The translations under genes were made by a program, and so were the position numbers. Shown here piece by piece: positions 18,623-47,517 of a stretch of 64,000 nt of DNA. Position 1 is the stretch's first letter. The number at the start of each line of letters is the position of its first letter. A model generated the notes under the pieces. That model saw nothing but the letters and a program-made list of their open reading frames with translations, ran no database searches and was not told the origin of the DNA. Source of the stretch: Echiichthys vipera (taxonomy: Eukaryota > Chordata > Actinopteri > Perciformes > Trachinidae); NCBI GenBank assembly GCA_963691815.1, contig OY829658.1, forward strand, positions 15,953,326 through 16,017,325, in the 5' to 3' direction.

Positions 18623-20207
18623 TAAACTATGATGGAGCATGTGGCCGGGTGACTAGACAGCCACAGACAAGAAACAGACAAATAGACCTCCTCCTTTGCT
18701 TCTTATCCTCAGCGAGACGCAACAGCGCAGCCTTTCTTTTAGGCTACATTCATTCTAATTAAGAATACATAATTTTGATGATTTTGTTTTCACGTGAACT
18801 ATGGCTCCAGATAAGAATAATGGTCTTCATGATGTTTCGCAACAGACTTCCAGCTTCTGTATTCAAATGAGGTAAACCTGCTGAGTGGAGGCTTCCTAAT
18901 TCAAATGCTGCACACTGTCCAAATAATAATGATAATAATAAATATAATAAACATAGGAGTCTGAAAATGCAGTCCTTATAAGGATGCTGTAGATTTCCCT
19001 TAGACTGACTTGCTCATCCCGGTGTCTATGTTTTAGCGACTGTATTTAACTTTGACAACACTGTAAATGTTACACAACTGCTGACATATCATAGCTGCAT
19101 TCATCCATACTGTACATTAGATGCTAAACTTCATTTTGTTGTGCTAGCACTTCCTGTGTGCACTGACTAAGTTAAATCATATCTAATCGTTTTTGTATGT
19201 AAAATATCTTTGATTATATATTATGTATGAATGAAAATTTGAATCCTGATGATAAAGTGTCATTACTGCTTATGTCTGAAAACCTATTACCCCAAAAAGT
19301 AAAGAGAAAAATCATGTTGATTTACATTTAAGGGATTTAAGAACGCTATTACTATTGTTAATATCCCTACAGGAGCTCGTTTTAAACGGTAAACAGTTAG
19401 TGGAAGACACCCTGAAGAGGTTACGTCTTTAAATAGGGTATTATCCACAAATCTGCATCACAACAGCATTTACATCAGTAACACAGACATCACAGTTCTC
19501 ATTGGTAGGATACGGGCAGATGTCACTGCTGTTTTTGCACCGTGAACGAATAATTTGTTTGCAAATGTATCTAAAAACTGTCGAAACTGTTAATGAAGTC
19601 ACAGCAGGGACTAGAGGAGGAGTAAAATATAGGAGAAAAGATTACAATGAAGGGTCCAGGATAGAGGAGGGACCCCTTGAGGTTTCAATACACTGATTTC
19701 ATGAGGATTGGCTATCCTAATTAGAGGCATCATTTTGGTGATTCGTTTCCCGCCCACAATAGAAACAAATAATCTCATTTGATGGAGCTCCTGTGGTCTA
19801 AACTGCACCTATATCTGGGGGTACAGGAGGTAAAAAAAAACAAAAACAAAAAAAGCATACAAAGCCCTGATGTAACCCCCTAGGGAAAGCGGATGATGAA
19901 TTTAGATGCAGTGCGTCAGCAGTCAGAATTACAAAAGTATGAGCACAGTGAGGAATAATATGGGTTCAAACGTGGGTTGGGCTGAGAGTGTGCACTCGGA
20001 TTGTGCCAGCGCAGAGCTAAAACAGTTAGGAGCTCGGGACAGGAGCGGGGGGTGAAGGAAGCATCAGTATGAAGAATCCTCCTGACTGGTTTTATTTTCT
20101 GATCAATGAAAAGTGACTCACCGTGGATGGAAAATCCAGGACGGGTTTGTGCTCTGTGGACAAGGCTCAAACTTAAATATGGACACCTACACAAACGCAC
20201 ACACACA

Positions 20208-20238
<31 letters not shown>

Positions 20239-21165
20239 GTATATACTGTACTGGAGTGTATAGGAAACTGAAAGTGCACCTGTTAAGTGATAGACCCCAG
20301 CAGTGCAATGGCTGTGTGGGTTTGTGGTCTATAACGGATGTTTGACAGGCTGAGGAGCTCTGGCACTCACACACTGCTTCCTCCACACACTCTCCCCCTC
20401 CTCTGCCTGTCTTTTTCCTCTCTTTAGGCAGTGGGCGTAAACTACCTCCTTTTTCTTCCTAAACGCCGTCTTTCCATCTCCACTGTTTTCCCCTCCTGCT
20501 CCAGTTCCTCCTATGCATGTTGTTTTCAGCTGATTGCGAGTTTGACAGGTCTTCCGAGAGAGAGAGAGAAACGCAGAGGGAGAGGAATCAAACAATCTCC
20601 TCAATTAAACAGCCCACACAAACCTGCGTCTGAACTCTATACCATCTTCATCAGTTGTCGCAGTTTTCATTTTCCAGTCGCAGACACCTTTGTTCCCGAG
20701 TTAAGAAACACACTGTTCACAACAAAGGCAGAGAAAACCATTTAGCTTTGAAGAACAGAAAGCCGCGACAAGCTTTTAAGGTTTATTTGCATGGAGAGGA
20801 GGGAGTCTCTCTGCTTTTTTACGCCTTAATTGACCAGTTTGCCTGAAAATTTGCAAAAGGCTACACATCGGACCACTGATGTGAGGGCACTCAAACAGCA
20901 AATGGATCTCTGGCTGACTGTGTTATAAGATTTAATATTGTCTCACATCTACAAGAGCTACATTCTGGCAGTTAAAATGCAATTAACGAAGGAAGAGGAG
21001 ATGAGGTCGCCATTACGTTTCAGCGTGGTGCAATAATTACGCCTGCTTAAAAAATGAAGTGAGATTTCTGCTGTAAGGAAAAATAAGACTGCACGTTTTG
21101 AATACAAAACAGGAGCCTCTTTGGTCTTATGTCCCTAACCAGACTTTCAGCTGTCACTGAGAGTT

Positions 21166-21414
<249 letters not shown>

Positions 21415-23109
21415 TACAATGGAAGAGAAAGAGAAAGAAAAACACAGGAAGCAGTGAGACTTAAAGTCCACACAGGACCTCTGGACGGTCAACAACGGGA
21501 TGAGTCAATACTGTAGTAATACTGTGGTGCACTGCAGCATACCTGGAGGGGCACAGACCTGTTGATGCAATCAGTGGTGGATGTCTTTGAGTTTTCCTCT
21601 TTGCTCCCATCTGTCTCCTCTCCACTTGGCTGTCAACCTCTCTCACAGCCCCCACTCCCATCTTTCCTCCCACAACTCTTGCCGTCCTCCCCTCTCTCCT
21701 CCACGCTCATTATGGATGTCGCTGTGAAAAAGAAAAAAAATGCCAGTTCTGCAAAAGTCAGTTCTTGGAGATGAAAAAAATAAATAAAAAATTCCAGATG
21801 TCATACACACCATCTCATTATGCTATTTCGGTCATGCTTTCTTTTACACTTTTGGGATCTGTTATATGTTGCCTGATTCTGTCTGGTTATTGTAAAGCAC
21901 ACCGCATGTATATTCAGCATTACTGCTACAAACTTGGAGTCATGAAGACTCCTCATACAATTGCAGCTCAAGTATAGAAACAAACAGGTTGACATTTGAG
22001 AGATTTTCATCAGACAACAGTGAATCTTTCCCTCATCTATCTTCTTCTTCCTTTCCCACACATACACGCTCCTCATCCTCTTGTTTTCCCCTCCTCGGGA
22101 ACTCAATCTTTTCCCTCCCTCCATCCATCCAAGCCTTCTTCATTTCTCCCTTCCTTCCTAATTCTCTTAGACCCATTCCCCTCCCTTTATCACTCCCTCT
22201 TTCTCCGCATCCTTACTCTCATCCTGTATCATTGACCTGGAAGCCTCTGAGCCTGTTCTCTCAGCCTTGGGCATCATGACCATAAGCTGAGTCGCAAGGC
22301 TATTTATATTTGTTCCTAATGAGGTGAGATTTCTCTCCGCCATAGCAACGGTCTCTATGGATACCCTGCACTTGGATACCAGATCCCATCCTGTTTTAAA
22401 TGTCTTATTATGGGCTGCGCCTTCCCCCGTGTATCGTAGCCTAATTAATTCTGAATTATCGCCCCTCTCTGTGTGAACGGTGCAGAAGTGCCCTCAAATT
22501 ACCACAGAGCTGACAGCAAGTTTACATCAAAAATACAGATTATGGTTGCACCGGTCAATTTGCAGCATCGAGCAGATCAATATTAAAGCGCTTAGGATTG
22601 CAACCTGATGCACAGCTCAGTTTTATTTTTAAATGATGAACTTCAGCAACACACAGAGGGAGAAGAGGCCACTACAGGTGCTCTCATTATTTGATGTGAA
22701 GGAATATCTGTCTCCTGTGCTGTGCGAGAGGCTGATGGGTGTGCTATTGATCAGGTCTGAGCCAAGTGAGTAGCTGGTTACAGCACAAGACCCAGGCAGC
22801 CGAGCTCAGATCATTAGAGGAGCTCTGTGCTGCTGGGGTCACACAGGTGTTGAGACCTGCCATCTCATTTCCTGCCACAAAGCGAGACAACCAATCAATA
22901 AAACGGCAGAGCAACTTCTGGAGAAAGCCACAGCAATGAGAGAACACACACACTCACACAGACACACACACACAAACACATATGGATGATCTCTTTGCCT
23001 TTGTATTTACAATAAGACTTGGACATGTTCCCACCTTTTCCCGACGACAGAAGCTCTGAGACAGCTGTATGCACATGTACTCACACAGGTAGAGACGCAT
23101 GCGCAAGCG

Positions 23110-23142
<33 letters not shown>

Positions 23143-24067
23143 GCACACACACACTGACAGGTGCTGCATTGTTATGGCATGTCCAACTCTGGCAGCTTGT
23201 TTTTCTTCAGACCTCTCACCCGGCGTGATGACTCAGAGACGGGGAGATGAAAGGAGAGGCAGGGACAAGGGGGGAGGAGAGGAGCGGGACACTGACAGGA
23301 GGGGATGGAGGGCCTGAGATACTTGGAGCAGAAGAAGGTTAAGTAAATCATATCATTAATGCTATGTTAAGAGATTGCTTTGACCTCCTCTCCGCTGTCT
23401 GCATATGCAAGTGTGTGTGTATATGTGTATGCTCATGTGTCTGGCCTTTTTATCCTACTAAAGCAGGTGGCAGCAATGACGTCCGTCTTCTTCCCAGCAG
23501 CAAGCACACACACAAACTTACACACTTTCTCTCTGCCGCTCTGTGCTCTCCGGTGTCAGTCCCACTAGATTCTATCGTGCTTGAAATTCACTCATCATAT
23601 CGGGTGGCCTCACTGTGCTGCTTGCTGACACAAGTGCGTGCACGCATGCAAAGACACCCACGCACGCATGCATGCAGGAACACGGCGCCGTGGACTGAGT
23701 TGATTATACAAGCAGAGCAGCTCAACCTGTCAGAGAAACAAGCACCAAAAAGGAAACACGAAAAGAATATAAAAGGCTTATTTGCCTGTGTTGCATAAGC
23801 ATGTTTCATCTTCCCACTCTCGCCTACCCTCACCCACACAGGTTAGATCCAATAGCTAGTGCCAGGCCTCTCTATCTTGCAACACAAACATCTCCGTGTG
23901 AAGGAATATTGCAGTCGAGTTCTTTTTCATAATCTCTTCCCTCTACACCCACACATGCACATAGTGAGGGGGTGAGAGGGAGACAGGGGTAAAAAGGAGA
24001 GCTGGTAAAGGAAAATGAAAAAGAGAAGAGGTGAGGGGGGTGGGGGGGGTGGAGAGGGAGAGGGGGG

Positions 24068-24168
<101 letters not shown>

Positions 24169-24616
24169 CATGAGATCCAGGAGGTAGTTGTTATAGTAAC
24201 TGAGTTTCTATACCTGTCAATCAGAGCTATTTCAGGCATCTTGCTTCTATGGGGAAAAAAAAAAAAATTCACACGAGGGCCAGAGAGCTGCAAAATTATC
24301 AGCCAACGCACATGCACTGATACTTGCAACTTGTAAGCTGATAGACTGATCAAATTAACACCAAAAATGAGATTTCAGCACTATGTCATCCTTACTTTTT
24401 TTCTTCTTCTTCTAAAGATTCTCACATTTTTATTTCACGGTGCACTTTATGGAGGTGACAGTGACAGCCAGAGCATCTGCGCACTTTGCTACACCAAAGA
24501 AATGTGATCACAGCCATTGTTTTCAATTCCACCACAGTAAAATCACTATACAGTTGGATTAGAGGTAGTACTGCCGTAATGTTTCTTATTGGCTCATTTC
24601 ACATTTATTTTAAATT

Positions 24617-24618
<2 letters not shown>

Positions 24619-24660
<42 letters not shown>
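24619..24660. repeat. (AT)n microsatellite
   Basis: 42 bp of AT at the left edge of an AT-rich block. Confidence 0.95.
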
Positions 24661-24664
<4 letters not shown>

Positions 24665-24699
24665 TATTATATATATCATTAGTGGCAGAAGCTGAACAT

Positions 24700-25330
24700 T
24701 TCCACCAACCATCTGTCATTTATTCATTACTTTTATCATTTCAAACAATGTCAGCTAAATGTAATGGCTCCATCTACGTTAATATATTTCAGCTATTTGT
24801 CCAGTCCACCGCTTTGAACTTTTTCACTATTTATCATTTACTTTTAACTACTATTTTAACCATTTACCCATTTATTTTTAATGAATGGCTAAATGGATGC
24901 AAGTCAGAAATTGTAATAAAGCATTTCATTAATAAATAATTAATTTTACAAAAAATAGGCATTGATATAAGTATTAAATTGCAAGATAAATTAAAATAAA
25001 ATTTTACTAAATTAATTTGTAAACAAATCTATTAATGCCTGTTTTTATTGTGTATTTAGTTAAGAATGAAATGCTTTATTAGTATTTCTGTGACTCTTGT
25101 GGTCCTTCTTAGGTTTATTCATTATTTTTAACTATCTATTTCAACCATTCAATCTGTTCATTTTAAATACATATCTGAATGCTTTATTCATTATATTTAT
25201 ATTCCAACTGCTTATCTGTCACTTTAAGCTATTTCAACAATTTAATAATTCTTTTTTAGTTAACTATTTCAACCATTTACCCATTGCTTTTCAATCAAAA
25301 ACATTTTATTTATTATATAAGCTTACTATG
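24700..25330. repeat. Degenerate AT-rich minisatellite
   Basis: Variants of TATTTCAACCATTTACCCATT recur through the block (for example near 24855, 25138, 25231 and 25264), with other units eroded. This looks like an old tandem array. There is no coding potential. Confidence 0.5.
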
Positions 25331-25504
25331 ATATAGTACGTTTAAAAAACGCTTTGAATAGATTAGAGCATTTATCCTTACTTAAATGTATAGACTTCCT
25401 AGCTGCTTGATAACTACTTTTTCCCCCTTCTCACTAAGTTGCAACACCTAGTGTTTAGGTTTTATAGCTCACTCAATATGTGGATATAACATATGTTTAA
25501 ATCA

Positions 25505-25775
25505 TATGTCATGGAGCGTGGACTGGTAGCTGGAGAGGTGCCAGTTCATCTCCTGGGCACTGCCGAGGTGCTGTTGAGCAAGGCACCGAACCCCCAACTG
25601 CTCGGGGCGCCGTTCACTGGCAGCCCCCTCGCTCTAATAATTAGTTGCATGTATATAGGTCCTGTCTGTGCATGTGTGTGTGTATTTCGGGCCTGTGTGT
25701 GTGTGTAAAATGAAAAAATGGAGTGAAAATTGAATTTGCCCATTGCGGGACAAATAAAGGGATTCTTCTTCTTAA
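25505..25775 (+). mobile_element. V-SINE-like element
   Basis: The body AGCAAGGCACCGAACCCCCAA with CTGCTCGGGGCGCCGTTCACTGG and the tail GGGACAAATAAAGGGATTCTTC match the conserved core and LINE-like 3' end of fish V-SINE elements as I know them. The tRNA-like head is poorly preserved. Confidence 0.75.
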
Positions 25776-27506
25776 GTTGTTTTCATGATATTTCATACGT
25801 TTTAATCATTCTGAACTTCTCCATAATCTTTAAATGTAACCCTTGGTAAATGCAGAAGTAGCTCCTGGGGTAATAGTGCCCATATTTGGGAATCGTATGA
25901 GAGAATGTTTCCTTAATAGAGTATTTCTAAGCAATTATCAACATCATAGCCAAAGAAAACCCTCGATTCAGCTCTATTGCGAACAAACACATGGCGAGGA
26001 GGAGAGAAAAGCGATGAGAGAAAAGAGTGGGGGAGGAAGAATAGTGTGAGCACCAATATGGCTGAGTGCTGAGTTTGGGAGCCATTAGGCAGAAGGTAAT
26101 TAATACCTGTCACTGCAGTGCTCTGTTCGCTGCCTTTATTCTGTTTCAGACCAATTAAAATATGACACTCCTCTGGTGGAGAACGTCTTGTTAAAATTAA
26201 GCGCCTGAGACGCACAGACACCTTTGATAAACACTTCCAGAGCTACAATTGGCTTTGGCAGCAACGGCACGCTTTATAGATAGAGAGGGGGAGAGAGACA
26301 TGACTGTGTGTGTATGTGTTGTGTCACTTCCAGTAGGAGATGCGAGCTGCTAGATCTGATTAAACGTGTGTACCCTTCCTTGTGAGTTTCACTCTATAAC
26401 ACACACATACACACCGGAGACTGACGTGATGTTATGAGACGCTGATGAGCCAAGAGATACTGACCAGTGAAGACAACTCTCTGCCAACGAGTTGCGGCTC
26501 GGAGAGAAAGGACAGATGAATGATAAGCAAAAGCAGACAAGCCAGGGGAGAGGGGGAATAAATGAAGGGGGAAAGCAGCTGAGGATTTAAAGACAGGTGG
26601 TACACAGAAAAAGCTCAGAAGCAAAAGGAACATACGATGAAGAGAGTCTGATAGGAAGGAAAACAAAGGATGGAAGAGCGCTGGGGGAAAAGTGAAGTAT
26701 AATATGAGCAGATAGGAACTCCAGAAGACAGATTAGACGGAGAGAAGAGAGGGGAAAATGGAGAGAGGTGGAGTGATGGATGCAGGCAGGGGACCAGCAG
26801 CTCTCTGCCAACATCTCCATGCATCCTTCCAGACATCACACTGTGCTGCCATCTGCCTCTCCCTGCCACACACAAACACACACACACAGAAACACACACT
26901 CGCACACACGAGATATGTGAAATCATTAGCGTCTCCTGACACTGAATAAATATCTGGGGATGAAAATCTGTCTGTGGAGAAATCACCTGCGGGGAAATAC
27001 GATTGGATGAGATCGCGACCTTACTGGGACGTAATTTGCATGTCATCTAAATGGGATCTGCCCCCAACGCTCAGGAGGTCAAAAGGCGTCCGCTTAGTCG
27101 GATGGCACAAACTCACTTCCCCGATTGGCTGAAAGGAGAGACGGTGGCAGGTGAACTGCTGCTCAGCTGCTGCTCCCTCTGAGAGCTGCAGGACTGCCCT
27201 CTTCTGGCCGCTTTATAGTTCTCCAGTTTGATAAAAAAACAAAACAACAACACACACACACACACACACACACACAATTTAGACATCCCACATGTAAAAA
27301 GACAAATTTTGTCTTGCAGCTGATGTTTTTAATCACATTAGAGCTGAGGAATAAAAATAAACACAACGAGCATGAGAGTGCAGCACACAGAGTGTCTCAG
27401 TTAACCACTTACAGAGTCTTATTTATACATATATTTATATAATAGAGCCATTTCTCCCACCTGTACGGCCTCTGATTGTAACACAGAAATATACCAACAT
27501 TCCCTG

Positions 27507-27510
<4 letters not shown>

Positions 27511-27595
<85 letters not shown>
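27511..27595. repeat. (GA)n microsatellite
   Basis: 85 bp of GA, about 775 bases past the pdcd6ip stop codon, possibly in its 3' UTR (CU-rich in the transcript). Confidence 0.97.
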
Positions 27596-27599
<4 letters not shown>

Positions 27600-28369
27600 A
27601 AAAGAAAGCAGAACTCTCAACAGTCGTCATCTACATTAGAAAACCTACAGGCCATTCCTTTTTATAGGTTTATACATGAGCGAGGCATCAGTATTCATTA
27701 CAAAAATAGGAATATAGTTGATAAAGAAGCACTGGGGGGTTGATTGAACGGGCCGGGGGGCTGTATGTGAGGATGTGGCTGTGCCCTCCCGTCAGTGGCA
27801 TGACTAGTAACGACCATCCATCCGACACAGACGCACATACACACACACAAACCATGAAACAAATAGCTGTCCTAGGGTTCTGTGCGCCTCTGTAAGTGCT
27901 GTACAGCAGTCCAGACCAGACAAAGAGTCAAATGAGTTATCAAATGAAAAAAAAGTTAGGGTTTAAATTAAACAATTAACAAAACCATTGGTAAACAAGT
28001 ACGTAAAAAAACTACGGCAAAAGAGGTGTCGGGGGGAGGTGGGGGGTAGAGCATAGATGAAAGTTGAGATAGTTTAAGAAAAGTGCTGTCAGAACCCAGA
28101 AAACAGAAGCCAGGAAAGAAAAAGGGGCCGTGAGATGAAAAGGAGAAGGGACTATGAGGCGACAAAAGTAATAAAAGGTTTCATAGAGAAGTGCAAATCA
28201 GCTCTGAGGTCGCCCTTCACTTGGGTTTCTATAGCTGTTGTTAGTGCGGGAAAACAAAAGATCAGGGGGGAGGGAGCTAATGGAGGTGAAGTGTTATTGC
28301 TGAGGGGGATTTTTTTATTTGGTGTTATGTTAACTGGTGAGAAGAGGAGTGAGGGGATGGAGAGGGGAG

Positions 28370-44434
<16,065 letters not shown>

Positions 44435-44439
44435 TTCGG

Positions 44440-44620
44440 CCCGTAAAAAGCGGTTTATTCAGAAAAAAACCAAGAGACGAGCTCGCGACCAACGAACACA
44501 AACAACAGCGAGCACTTCCTGGATTCTGACAGGGCGCGTCAAATTACGTCATAGGGAACGTTGAGGAACGCGTGTAAATGTGTTTTCGCCATTACTTTTA
44601 CATTTACAATATTTACCCCA
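44440..44620 (-). promoter_or_regulatory. pdcd6ip promoter / 5' UTR region
   Basis: CpG-containing sequence just upstream of the pdcd6ip ATG. It has an ETS-like CACTTCCTGG (44512-44521) and a CRE/ATF-like TTACGTCAT (44544-44552). A housekeeping-type promoter is inferred; the start site is not placed. Confidence 0.5.
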
Positions 44621-44739
44621 CTATACAATCTGTTTCAAGGTTTGCAGATGTGGACAACAAATGTGCATTTTGTAAGATGGAAGGATAAACTATGATGTAT
44701 TTATTTTTGGAGCGTTTGTAACTTTGGAGCTGTGGAAAA

Positions 44740-45245
44740 ACGTTGAGAGCTTTTATAACATTCAGCACAATAAATGAATTAAATTGGAAGCGAGAGGCGT
44801 CATTACCTGCTATGAAAACAAAAAACAAAACAACACAGTGGATTGTCAACTTACTGATTATACTGGGGAAATGTATTTCTCCAAATCTCGGCCAAATATT
44901 ATTCCCTTCAAAATTGAATTTCGTATTTATTTCGAGTCTATCCAAATGATTAATAATAAGAAATGTACTTATACCGCTGATATAGTGCAATATTTTTTAA
45001 AGAAATGTAACAATATAGCCCACTTTTTAATGTAGTTTCTTTGTATGTATTTAGTTTTGCTTTATTTGTTGTATTATTTTATGCCTTTGTATTTTATTGT
45101 GTATCTACTCTCACTTATGTTACGTCATTTTAATTTAAAATTGTACTGTTTATTGAAAGGAGAATTGACTGCCTCATATATATTCATATATATTGTTTTA
45201 TGTTTGTATTATACTTGTGAAAATGTGCAAATAAAGTTCGACAAA
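44740..45245 (+). pseudogene. Degenerate L1-type LINE 3' end
   Basis: Plus-strand frames give a decayed ORF2 tail (GEMYFSKSRPNIIPFKIEFR and FESIQMINNKK), like the last part of fish L1/Tx1 ORF2. An AT-rich tail follows, ending near AAATAAAGTTCGACAAAAC (45229 onward). It points away from the pdcd6ip promoter, which starts about 200 bp to the left. Confidence 0.55.
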
Positions 45246-45249
45246 ACAA

Positions 45250-47517
45250 AAACGTGGAGGCGCACTGCGCTGACTCAAAAGATTCAATATAAACATGACT
45301 TTTCTTTCATGTTCCAGAGTTTTACACAATGCCAAAAAGGTATTTCTACATTTAGAAACAATAAAAACATAAATGTGCAAATACAGTAAAACATAGAAAA
45401 GGGAATTAAGAATAACAAAAACAAAAAGTATGGGGTCTGCTAAACTAAGGGAGTAAAATTCAAAATGCACAAAAAATCTTTTTGCAAATTTTTCACTTTT
45501 AAGCTTTCCTTAGTTTTTATTTCACATTGTTTTATTGAGTAATTTGATAATAGTTATTATTTATGTTTATAGCAAGAGAACACATACATAGTTTACAGAA
45601 AGGTAAATATTACAATACAAAAATATACATATCAGTATTCAAATACAGACAACAACAGTGCCAGGGGCCTTTATTATGTACGGATATTTAGAGAAGTCCA
45701 TATGTAAAAAAAAAAAAAAAACGTTGTTCAACCTCATGGAGGAAAACTATACAATTAGAATTTTTACTGCTGAATTTACATTTGTGAATGTAAAAATTGT
45801 GCCAATAGAATTAATGCATTTGATATAAAGTACTTATTTTCTTGTCTTTGACTTTTGATAAAAAAGAATACCACGTTGTTCCACATTAACACATCTTTAT
45901 AAATGTGGTCAATGATGAATCTACTGAAGTTTTGCAAGAATTAGAAATTCCTTCAGGTTTCATTTTAAAATGTTTGTTTTCTACACCGTTCTTATTTTAC
46001 GACATATTTCCCCTACCATTTTGTGCTTATGTATTTAAATGATCCCCTCCCTTTAAAAAGACACTTAATTCACCTAAATCAGCTACATCAGTTACATAAC
46101 TATTTAGATGGAGATTTCCTGCTTAGCTTTGATTGTTGTACAAATAAATAAAAAAACTGCTGCTTGCTCATTCAGCCCACAGCAACAAATACTGCCTGTA
46201 TATATGCTTATGCTCATTTATTTATTTAAATGTAAACATTTTGAATATCTACAAACATTAACCATAATATTTAAGGTCTTAAAATCTACTTTTATCATGT
46301 TAGCTTATATTGTAAATAAAAATGGCATATTCCTTCCCAAACAGTGTTAAATATTTGTAAATAATGAAATCTACACAGTGAACTCGAATGGCCAGCGGGG
46401 GTCCTTGAGTCTCAGGGCAGTTGTCCACTTTGGCCTGTTGGTGATTAAGCAATATGCACCGAATGAACACAACACATGTGCAATAACTGCAGTTATGGCC
46501 GTTAAACCAGATGGGAAATTAAAAAGGCTATAATGCAGAAGCAACTGGGTGACCTGTAACAGCACATACACTCAATGACGCACCCTTTGAGACGTTCAGG
46601 TGTGAACCACCAGCTGTTCACCAGGATGCAGAGAAATGGTTTGTTTTCTATTCTGTGTTAATTGATTGCAACAGCTGTATTCACTCTTCCTCCCAGATGT
46701 TGTTCAGCCTCTGACACAATTGCTGTGGTGAAAATTAGCATCATTCTGGGCCCTAAACATCTGCTCTGGGAGAGACCTTTGGCTGGTGTTTTGCTCTCTA
46801 AATCTGCTTAACAGACTATATGAGTCACTGCGCTGTCATCTAATTGTCCTGCAACAAAAGGCCGCTGTTTTGCACAGTCACCTTTGATATGCCATACAAC
46901 AACACACATTGTGGCTCCTTGTGCATTAGGTAAGTCCATATATGATTTTCCTGCATACTGCCCTTTAAAGCCCAAGTGCAGTAACTAAAAAAACTAATTC
47001 AAGGTAAAAAAACGAAATGTTTTTAAAGTTTGTTTATTGTCCCAACAAATTCATATTTGGTACACTGTTTACGAATTAGGGTTTATTAGTTTGCTATTTA
47101 ATAATTATCCAAATAAATCCTAAGATCCATACTTTAAGCCCAAAAATTATGCAGAAATCATGATTTTGTAGTTACTGCGCTTTGTATGGCAGCATAGCAA
47201 ATAACTGTTTTTATGGTCGGGTGTATGAACAAGAGTGTATCTGGATTCTCATTTAAACAAAAATGTGATTATTCAATCCAGGCTATATTATCAGGGTTGT
47301 CTCTTGCGACTTTACAAAATGTAGATGAGTTTGAAAGACATGAGTTACCAGTTATTGAGGATCTAATAAGGCAGATTAATTAGGCTGACTAAATTGCAGA
47401 AGTCCCCCTTTATGAAAATCCTGCCAATTTCTCTTTCCTCTCGAGCCAAAACAAGTATCCAACAGCTCAAATAAGGAAATATAATATAACAGGACACCAG
47501 AGAAAGTTATGAAATCA
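45250..47517. other. Intergenic, pdcd6ip-ubp1
   Basis: AT-rich, with a 17-base A run near 45705. No coding sequence, RNA gene or clear repeat ends recognised. Confidence 0.5.

Noticed and set aside
22000..22280. Ser/Pro/Leu-rich open frames on the plus strand
   Set aside because: Low-complexity pyrimidine-rich DNA with no exon structure or domain.
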